The translations under genes were made by a program, and so were the position numbers. From Abditibacteriales bacterium (lineage in GTDB: Bacteria; Armatimonadota; Abditibacteriia; Abditibacteriales; JANWYM01), in NCBI GenBank assembly GCA_025055355.1, contig JANWYM010000039.1, positions 1-15,020 on the forward strand: a DNA stretch of 15,020 nt. The letters are read 5' to 3'. Positions 6,557 to 11,584 of the stretch are shown here, piece after piece. The notes beneath the pieces were generated by a model. The model did no database searches. It saw only the letters and a list, made by a program, of their open reading frames with translations, and was not told the DNA's origin. Position 1 is the first letter of the stretch. Each line of letters begins with the position of its first letter.

Positions 6557-8701
6557 ATGACTACCGACGCTGCCCTCAAAACGCGGCCCGCGTCTCTGAC
6601 ACCTCGCCCCCAGTTGGTCGCTCTCGTCGGCAATCCCAACGCGGGCAAGACGACGGTGTTCAACAAGTTGACGGGCTTACGGCAGAAGGTGGCGAACTAC
6701 CCCGGCGTCACGGTGGAGAAGAAGGAGGGTCGCTGCACGCTGCCCGACGGCAGCAGCGTGACCGTCCTCGACTTGCCCGGCGCGTATTCTCTCACCTCGC
6801 GTTCCCCGGACGAGGACATCGTCCGCGATGTTTTGCTGGGGCTGCGCGATGACACGCCCCGCCCCGATGTTGTGGTCGTCGTCGTGGACGCCAGCAACCT
6901 TGAGCGCAATCTCTACCTCGTCACGCAGGTCATGGAACTCGGCTTGCCCGTCATCGTGGCGCTTAACATGCTCGACACGGCGGAGGCGCACGGGCGCGCT
7001 GTCAACGCCAAAATTCTCGCAGCCAAGTTGGGCGTCCCTGTCGTGCCGCTCATCGCGCACAAGGGGCAGGGCATGGACGACCTGCGCGCGCAGTTGACCA
7101 CGATGCCGCCGCTGCCCCAACAGCGCGTGCCGCTGCCGCCCGCGCTGCGCACCGCGACCAACCAACTCAAAGAGCGACTTCAAAAAGACTTGGGGATTGA
7201 TGAAGTTTGGGCGCACGCGCTTGCCCTGCGCATGTTGGTCAGCGACAGCGCCACTGAAGCCGTCCAGCAGCGTTGGGGCAACAACTGGCTGCCCATCGTG
7301 GAAAGCGTAAGGTCATGCTTGGGCACCGGCGACGTGGACACCATTCACGCCGAAGCGACGGAACGTTACCGCTGGATTAACGAGGTCTGCCGCGACGCGA
7401 TGAGCGTGCCCAAGGAGGCGCGGCTGACGCTGACGGAGCGTCTGGATCGCGTCCTCACGCATCGCCTCTTCGGTCCCGTCATTTTCCTCGTTCTCATGTT
7501 GATAGTTTTTCAGTCCATTTTCTCGTGGGCACAACTGCCGATGGACGCGATTGACGGCGCGATGCGATGGCTGGGCGGACGCGTCGCCGCTGTATTGCCT
7601 GACGGCGCGCTGCGGTCGCTTCTCGTGGACGGCGTGATTGCGGGCGCAGGTGCGGTGGTCGTGTTCCTGCCGCAAATCCTTTTTCTGTTCTTCTTCCTTG
7701 CGCTGTTGGACGACAGCGGCTACCTGGCGCGGGCGGCGTTTCTGATGGACAAACTCATGTCCAGCGTCGGCTTGCACGGGCGGTCGTTTATCCCGCTGAT
7801 GAGTTCGTTTGCCTGCGCCATTCCGGGCATCATGGCGACGCGCACGATTGAAAACAAGCGCGACCGCTTCCTGACCATCCTCATCGCGCCGCTGATGAGT
7901 TGCAGCGCGCGCCTGCCGGTTTATACGCTGATGATTGGCGCGTTCATCCCGAACAAGCGGGTGTTGGGGTTTATCTCGCTCCCTGCGTTGACGTTGTTTT
8001 CCATGTATATTCTGGGTGTGCTGGCAGCGATGGGCGTCGGCTGGCTTTTTCGCCGCACGCTGTTCAAAGGGCAGCCGTCGCCGTTCCTGCTCGAACTGCC
8101 GCCCTACCGCCTGCCGGTGCTGCGCAACGTCCTCATCACCTTGTGGGAGCGCGCCCGCGAGTTCTTGTATCGGGCGGGAACCATTATTCTGGCGATTTCG
8201 ATGATTCTATGGTTCTTGGTGTCCTATCCGCAGCGCGCGCCGCTTGCAAACGAAACGAAGGAACAAGCGGCGGGCGAGCAGATCCGCCACAGTTACGCGG
8301 GACGGCTCGGACGTCTCATCGAACCTGTCGTGCGCCCGCTGGGCTTCGACTGGAAAATCGGCATCGGACTCATTGGGTCTTTCGCCGCCCGCGAGGTGCT
8401 GGTCAGCACGCTGGCGACGGTTTACAACGTCGGCGAAGCGGACGAAACCTCCGTCGGCTTGCGCGAAGCGTTGCGCCGCGAAAAGTATCCCGACGGACGC
8501 CCCGTTTACACACCGCTGGTGGCGGTGTCGCTGATGGTGTTCTTCGTGCTGGCCTGCCAATGCATGTCCACCGTCGCCATCGTTCGCCGCGAGACCAACA
8601 GTTGGGGCTGGGCTGCCTTCATGGTGGCTTACATGACTGCCCTGGCGTATCTGGGGTCGTTGACTGTCTACCAAGGGGGAAGGTTGTTGGGTTGGGGATA
8701 A
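6557..8701 (+). CDS. feoB: Ferrous iron transporter FeoB
   Basis: A 714-aa inner-membrane Fe(II) importer with an N-terminal G-protein domain. The G motifs are GNPNAGKTT (G1, 25-33), YPGVTVE (G2, 48-54), DLPG (G3, 72-75) and NMLD (G4, 137-140). A helical spacer domain follows (about 190-290). The membrane part begins near 303 and holds two Gate regions: FACAIPGIMATRT (418-430, C420) with SCSARLPVY (448-456, C449), and GSFAAREVLVSTLATVYNV (607-625). LACQCMS (665-671) gives further Cys residues near the pore, as in other FeoB proteins. The length is normal for a FeoB without a fused FeoA or FeoC. The ATG at 6557 has only a weak ribosome site. The stop codon TAA (8699-8701) shares its last base with the first base of a MITE-like hairpin. 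Confidence 0.97.
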   Translation: MTTDAALKTRPASLTPRPQLVALVGNPNAGKTTVFNKLTGLRQKVANYPGVTVEKKEGRCTLPDGSSVTVLDLPGAYSLTSRSPDEDIVRDVLLGLRDDTPRPDVVVVVVDASNLERNLYLVTQVMELGLPVIVALNMLDTAEAHGRAVNAKILAAKLGVPVVPLIAHKGQGMDDLRAQLTTMPPLPQQRVPLPPALRTATNQLKERLQKDLGIDEVWAHALALRMLVSDSATEAVQQRWGNNWLPIVESVRSCLGTGDVDTIHAEATERYRWINEVCRDAMSVPKEARLTLTERLDRVLTHRLFGPVIFLVLMLIVFQSIFSWAQLPMDAIDGAMRWLGGRVAAVLPDGALRSLLVDGVIAGAGAVVVFLPQILFLFFFLALLDDSGYLARAAFLMDKLMSSVGLHGRSFIPLMSSFACAIPGIMATRTIENKRDRFLTILIAPLMSCSARLPVYTLMIGAFIPNKRVLGFISLPALTLFSMYILGVLAAMGVGWLFRRTLFKGQPSPFLLELPPYRLPVLRNVLITLWERAREFLYRAGTIILAISMILWFLVSYPQRAPLANETKEQAAGEQIRHSYAGRLGRLIEPVVRPLGFDWKIGIGLIGSFAAREVLVSTLATVYNVGEADETSVGLREALRREKYPDGRPVYTPLVAVSLMVFFVLACQCMSTVAIVRRETNSWGWAAFMVAYMTALAYLGSLTVYQGGRLLGWG

Positions 8702-8759
8702 GAGCCTATCTGAAAACTCCCCTCCTTACCAAGGAGGGGAGAGTTTTCGGATAGGCTCT
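8701..8759. mobile_element. MITE-like hairpin element, short copy
   Basis: The whole 59 bp folds back on itself. Ends AGAGCCTATCTGAAAACTC and GAGTTTTCGGATAGGCTCT pair with one mismatch, and the centre is CCCTCCTT-ACC-AAGGAGGG; a two-base GA insertion is the only other break. The same 19-bp ends bound a 122-bp element at 10095-10216. It carries no coding capacity and no clear target-site duplication. It separates feoB from its small downstream partner, and its GGAGGGG could act as a ribosome site only when the hairpin is open. Confidence 0.75.
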
Positions 8760-8767
8760 CAGTGGTC

Positions 8768-8968
8768 ATGTCTCCTGCCGTCCAAAACATCATTGCCCTC
8801 ATCCTCGTCGCCGGCGCCGCGCTCTATCTGGTGTGGCAAGTCCTGCGGCGAAAAAAAGCGGGCGGCTGCGCGAGCGGCTGCGGGCATTGCGAAGCAACGC
8901 ACGCGTCGAAGACGCAGAAACTCATTCGCGTAGACGCGCTGCTCACTTCTGACAAAGACAAGTCGTAG
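8768..8968 (+). CDS. FeoB-associated Cys-rich membrane protein
   Basis: A 66-aa protein with one transmembrane helix (about 8-24, IIALILVAGAALYLVWQ), a basic stop (LRRKK) and a cytoplasmic Cys cluster CASGCGHC. This is the layout of the FeoB-associated Cys-rich family, often encoded just after feoB and thought to play an accessory or FeoC-like role; its exact function is not settled. The ATG at 8768 is preferred; a GTG at 8762 is also in frame. No ribosome site is visible directly upstream, where the MITE-like hairpin ends (8759), so translation may depend on coupling or on the hairpin. It completes the set feoA-feoB-Cys-rich partner. Confidence 0.85.
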   Translation: MSPAVQNIIALILVAGAALYLVWQVLRRKKAGGCASGCGHCEATHASKTQKLIRVDALLTSDKDKS

Positions 8969-8992
8969 CATCGCCCCCTGCGGGCATCATGA

Positions 8993-9222
8993 AGGAAAGG
9001 CGGGCGTCCCTGCCAGCCCTTTCCTCACGGGGGGCAAAGAATAAAGAACTTGCAACATCCATCGAAAACACAGAAGTAGGGGCGGGCGTCCCTGCCAGCC
9101 CTTTCCTCACGGGGGGTAAAGAACTTGTAACATCCATCGAAAACACAGAAGTAGGGGCGGGCGTCCCTGCCAGCCCTTTCCTCACGGGGGGCAAAGAACT
9201 TGCAACATCCATCGAAAACACA
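8993..9222. repeat. Three tandem ~75-bp units sharing the core of the 90-bp array
   Basis: The segment CGGGCGTCCCTGCCAGCCC starts at 9001, 9083 and 9158. Units two and three have a period of 75 bp; unit one is 82 bp because of a 7-bp extra piece (AATAAAG). Each unit continues TTTCCTCACGGGGGG, then AAAGAACTTG, then CATCCATCGAAAACACA. The core from GTAGGGGCGG through GCGTCCCTGCCAGCCCTTT matches the left arm of the array at 3803-4052 apart from a single inserted T, but these units lack the complementary right arm. With a period of 25 codons, frames stay open on both strands; these are not taken as genes. Confidence 0.88.
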
Positions 9223-9241
9223 ACGGGGAGCAATTAACAAC

Positions 9242-9556
9242 ATGCTGGCTCTAAAACCACAATCGGCTGAAATCTTCTTAGGGGAACTACCGAGCGAAAC
9301 CGCCGAGGACAAAATTGAGGTGACGCTGCGGATGCGTCCTGACGGCTCTCAGGAACTGGAACTGACGCAGTTAGCGTGGGGCACGGGCGTCGGCTGGTTC
9401 GTCCAGAAGACGATGACCTTAGACGGCGCGCAGATGCAACAGTTGAAATCGCTGCTGACCGGCGTGCGCACCACGAAAGCCTCCCGCCCGATACAACACA
9501 CGGGCGAGCCGGGTCGTGTGATTCCCTTCCCGACTCGCCCTCCAGACCCAGGGTAG
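9242..9556 (+). CDS. Hypothetical protein, 104 aa
   Basis: Not recognised. The ATG at 9242 has GGGGAG at 9225-9230, 11 bases upstream; the frame also extends to TTG 9200, but that part lies in the tandem repeat. The acidic N-terminal half alternates polar and hydrophobic residues (KIEVTLRMRPDGSQELELTQ, about 24-43), suggesting beta strands. Then comes GTGVGWFVQKTMTLDGAQMQQLKSLL (47-72), strand followed by helix, and a Pro-rich tail ending in VIPFPTRPPDPG. The strand-helix pattern loosely recalls PC4-like single-stranded nucleic-acid binders, but this is weak. It lies between the feo genes and the convergent ferritin-like gene. No membrane segment or Cys is present. Confidence 0.7.
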   Translation: MLALKPQSAEIFLGELPSETAEDKIEVTLRMRPDGSQELELTQLAWGTGVGWFVQKTMTLDGAQMQQLKSLLTGVRTTKASRPIQHTGEPGRVIPFPTRPPDPG

Positions 9557-9557
9557 T

Positions 9558-9574
9558 CCACGACACCGTCGTGG
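9558..9574. terminator. Hairpin between convergent genes
   Basis: CCACGAC-ACC-GTCGTGG is a perfect 7-bp stem with a three-base loop, lying in the 27-base gap between the convergent 104-aa gene and the ferritin-like gene. There is no T-run on either strand, so any terminator role is tentative. Confidence 0.35.
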
Positions 9575-9583
9575 CACTCACCA

Positions 9584-10048
9584 CTATCCCACAGCGGTCT
9601 TCTGAAGTTGCACGTCCTTCTCCGCCACCGCGATTTTCTTGAGGGATAGGATCTTCTCCAACTTCTCCATGAACGCCACTTCCTCCGCGATGGCTTGCTC
9701 AATCATCACGCGCAGCGCGGCATCGTCCTGCACCTGCTGCAGCCGCTCATTCAGGTTGGCGATGACCTCGATGTGCAGTTCGAGGTCCTGCTCCAGCATC
9801 TCCCGCGTGTCGGTGGACTGCCGAATGCGCCCCACCTCCACCGTCGGCACACCGCCCAGCGCCACGATTTTGTCGCCCAACATCTTCGCGTGCATCAGCG
9901 ACTCCTGCGCGTGCTGCACCAGCATCCCAGCGAGGAACTCTCGCTCGTAGCCCTGCATCAAGAAAGCATGCTGCATCAACTGAATGACCGCCGCATACTC
10001 CATCGAGAGGTCCTTGTTCAAACCTTCAATCACCTTTTGCGTGTTCAC
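9584..10048 (-). CDS. Ferritin-like (bacterioferritin-type) four-helix protein
   Basis: A 154-aa soluble helical protein close in length to bacterioferritin. The GTG start at 10048 is set by AGGAGG (10062-10057) 8 bases upstream; the nearby ATG is in another frame. The first helix LNKDLSMEYAAVIQLMQHA (10-28) aligns with the bacterioferritin start and supplies E17. Helix two has HAQESLMHAKML (46-57), helix three E94, and helix four AEEVAFMEKLEKIL (121-134). Against the usual E, ExxH, E, ExxH ligand set, position 50 is Ser (E49 is one residue off) and position 126 is Phe instead of His. The protein may therefore store iron poorly or bind another cofactor; this rests on alignment by eye. A role in iron storage or oxidative stress fits the nearby feo genes, which are convergent with it. 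Confidence 0.82.
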   Translation of the reverse strand: MNTQKVIEGLNKDLSMEYAAVIQLMQHAFLMQGYEREFLAGMLVQHAQESLMHAKMLGDKIVALGGVPTVEVGRIRQSTDTREMLEQDLELHIEVIANLNERLQQVQDDAALRVMIEQAIAEEVAFMEKLEKILSLKKIAVAEKDVQLQKTAVG

Positions 10049-10074
10049 TATTCATCCCTCCTGTTTTTGACGTC

Positions 10075-10089
10075 GCGCGCTCTGCGCGC
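10075..10089. repeat. Short GC hairpin upstream of the ferritin-like gene
   Basis: GCGCGC-TCT-GCGCGC is a perfect 6-bp stem with a three-base loop. It lies between the ferritin-like ribosome site and the MITE-like element, within the presumed leader. Confidence 0.35.
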
Positions 10090-10094
10090 CCCTA

Positions 10095-10216
10095 AGAGCC
10101 TATCCGAAAACTCTCCTCTCCTTATTAGGAGGGGGGTGGGAGAGGTCAACATAACGCCAAAAACCTCCCGGAGCCTCCCTGGCGAAGAGGGAGAATGAGT
10201 TTTTCGGATAGGCTCT
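10095..10216. mobile_element. MITE-like element, long copy (122 bp)
   Basis: The ends AGAGCCTATCCGAAAACTC (10095-10113) and GAGTTTTTCGGATAGGCTCT (10197-10216) are inverted repeats, the same ends as in the 59-bp element at 8701-8759. The interior is longer and contains CTCCTTATTAGGAGG and a segment (10150-10192) resembling the leader of the first gene (191-235). It has no coding capacity. Flanks (CCTA on the left, AAGA on the right) show no convincing target duplication. It lies in the divergent region between the ferritin-like gene and moxR. Its small size and shared ends suggest a non-autonomous element moved in trans by a transposase not in this window. Confidence 0.72.
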
Positions 10217-10357
10217 AAGAGTATGTATAAAAACGCCGCTCCCCTACCCTCGTGGGAGGAGAAGGGAATGGCGACCACGGCTCGACTTTTCATTATACCG
10301 CATGCAGCGAGAAGAGTCGACGCGAATTTTCAGGGGCATCCGATCGCCAACGGCTTG
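10217..10357. other. Non-coding part of the divergent region
   Basis: Together with the element before it, this makes a stretch of 387 bases (10049-10435) without a gene. The frame upstream of the moxR TTG is open here, but it lacks coding character and precedes the likely transcription start. Imperfect arms TCGACTTTTC (10282-10291) and GAAGAGTCGA (10311-10320) can pair and include a minus-strand promoter candidate. Confidence 0.5.
10292..10320 (-). promoter_or_regulatory. Candidate minus-strand promoter for the ferritin-like gene
   Basis: Read on the minus strand, TCGACT (10320-10315, four of six matches) and a perfect TATAAT (10297-10292) are separated by 17 bases. Transcription would start near 10285 and run through the MITE-like element before the GTG at 10048, giving a leader of about 240 bases. 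No better -10 box was seen nearer the gene. Confidence 0.38.
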
Positions 10358-10378
10358 GGAATCCATCGGACGGATTCC
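10358..10378. promoter_or_regulatory. Operator-like inverted repeat before the moxR promoter
   Basis: GGAATCC-N7-GGATTCC is a perfect inverted repeat that ends 6 bases before the -35 box of the moxR promoter. Size and position suit a dimeric regulator, probably acting from upstream. The regulator is unknown. Confidence 0.35.
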
Positions 10379-10384
10379 ATCCAT

Positions 10385-10413
10385 TTGACATCCCTTCCCC
10401 TCAATGATAAAAT
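10385..10413 (+). promoter_or_regulatory. Near-consensus sigma70 promoter of moxR
   Basis: TTGACA (10385-10390, perfect) and TAAAAT (10408-10413, five of six) are separated by exactly 17 bases. Transcription should start near 10420, which leaves a very short leader and rules out the upstream in-frame starts. Confidence 0.72.
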
Positions 10414-10435
10414 CCGCATGGAGGGGAGGAAGCGC

Positions 10436-11383
10436 TTGGCAACGGTTTACGAGTTCGGAACGAAAATTATCCAGAACGTGGAGAAGGTCATCGTCGGCAA
10501 GCGGCAGGCGGTGCGGTTGGCGTTGACCGCGCTGCTGGCGGAGGGACACGTTCTGCTCGAGGATGTGCCGGGGGTGGCGAAGACGATGCTCGCCCGTGCC
10601 TTAGCGAAATCGTTGGGCTGCTCGTTTGCGCGGATTCAATGCACGCCCGACCTGCTGCCGACGGACATCACGGGGACTTCGATTTTTAACCAGAAGACAG
10701 CGGAGTTTGAGTTCCGCCCCGGGCCGGTGTTCCATCAGATTCTCCTTGCCGACGAAATCAACCGCGCCACCCCTCGCACGCAGTCGGCGCTGTTGGAGTG
10801 CATGGCGGAAAAACAGGTGACGGTGGACGGCGTCACGCGCCCCCTGCCCCGCCCGTTCATGGTCATCGCCACCCAGAACCCCGTCGAACATGAGGGCACC
10901 TTCCCCCTGCCCGAAGCGCAACTCGACCGCTTCCTCATGCGCCTGTCCATCGGCTACCCCGCCTTTGAGGACGAAAACGACATGCTCCTGCGCACGGAAA
11001 AGGACCATCCGATTCACACGCTCCAACAAGTCGCCACCGCTGAAGAGTTAATCGAGGCGCAACGACAGGTGCGGAACGTCTTCGTGCACGACGCGGTGCG
11101 CCAATACATCGTCAGCATCGTGCACGCCACACGGCGCTGCCCCGATTTGGTGCTGGGCGCCAGCCCTCGCGCCTCACAGGCGATCTACCGCACGGCGCAG
11201 GTGCTCGCCGCGCTCAACAACCGCAACTTCGTTTTGCCTGATGACATCAAATGGGTGGCGGGACCGGTGCTGGAACACCGCGTCATCCTCAACCCCGAAA
11301 GCCGCCTGCGGCGCAAAACCACAGCCCAGGTCATCCGCGAGGTGGTGGACAGCGTGCCAGCCCCCGTCGAACGGCGGGAGTAA
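10436..11383 (+). CDS. MoxR-family AAA+ ATPase
   Basis: A 315-aa cytoplasmic ATPase. The TTG at 10436 is chosen because GGGGAGGA (10423-10430) lies 5 bases upstream and the promoter at 10385-10413 would start RNA near 10420; the ATG at 10418 would precede or sit at the RNA start. Motifs: Walker A EDVPGVAKT (42-50), Walker B ILLADEINR (102-110, D106 and E107), sensor 1 ATQNP (145-149), and the arginine-finger segment EAQLDRF (160-166). The C-terminal lid includes LGASPRASQA. MoxR proteins act as chaperone-like ATPases, usually with a VWA or DUF58 partner encoded next door. No partner follows here; the next gene is convergent and unrelated. The partner is therefore encoded elsewhere. Confidence 0.93.
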   Translation: MATVYEFGTKIIQNVEKVIVGKRQAVRLALTALLAEGHVLLEDVPGVAKTMLARALAKSLGCSFARIQCTPDLLPTDITGTSIFNQKTAEFEFRPGPVFHQILLADEINRATPRTQSALLECMAEKQVTVDGVTRPLPRPFMVIATQNPVEHEGTFPLPEAQLDRFLMRLSIGYPAFEDENDMLLRTEKDHPIHTLQQVATAEELIEAQRQVRNVFVHDAVRQYIVSIVHATRRCPDLVLGASPRASQAIYRTAQVLAALNNRNFVLPDDIKWVAGPVLEHRVILNPESRLRRKTTAQVIREVVDSVPAPVERRE

Positions 11384-11428
11384 TCTCCAAAACTCAACCT
11401 TTGCGTTTCGCCCTCTCCCTTGAAAATA

Positions 11429-11490
11429 ATCATCCTCGTCCTCGTCGTCGTCCTCGAACTCACAAACGACCGAGGACGAGGATGATTTTC
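11429..11490 (+). terminator. Long hairpin, likely terminator after moxR
   Basis: ATCATCCTCGTCCTCG (11429-11444) pairs perfectly with CGAGGACGAGGATGAT (11471-11486), with a 26-base loop, followed by TTTC. It starts 45 bases after the moxR stop, in the gap before the convergent membrane-protein gene. The T-run is short, so strength is uncertain; it could also serve the opposite gene. Confidence 0.5.
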
Positions 11491-11584
11491 ATCAAGTGTG
11501 GTGTCCCCTTGGGGACATAGATGATTCCTGCGAAAATGCCTGCTACGGCTTTTGGCTCTCCCCAGAGGAACACGGTCGCCCGTT
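11491..11584. other. Intergenic remainder between convergent genes
   Basis: Contains a compact inverted repeat TGTCCCC-TT-GGGGACA (11502-11517). The plus frame 11529-11600 stays open and ends in a stop, but it has no start or ribosome site and overlaps the end of the opposite gene. Nothing else is visible. Confidence 0.3.

Noticed and set aside
8989..9237. Open frame encoding a repeated peptide (GVPASPFLTGG units)
   Set aside because: The frame is open because the repeat period is 75 bp, a multiple of three; frames on the opposite strand are open too, there is no ribosome site, and the core also occurs as a non-coding palindrome elsewhere.
10223..10435. Longer N-terminus for the MoxR protein
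   Set aside because: The upstream part has no MoxR similarity, lies before the predicted transcription start, and the TTG at 10436 has the ribosome site.
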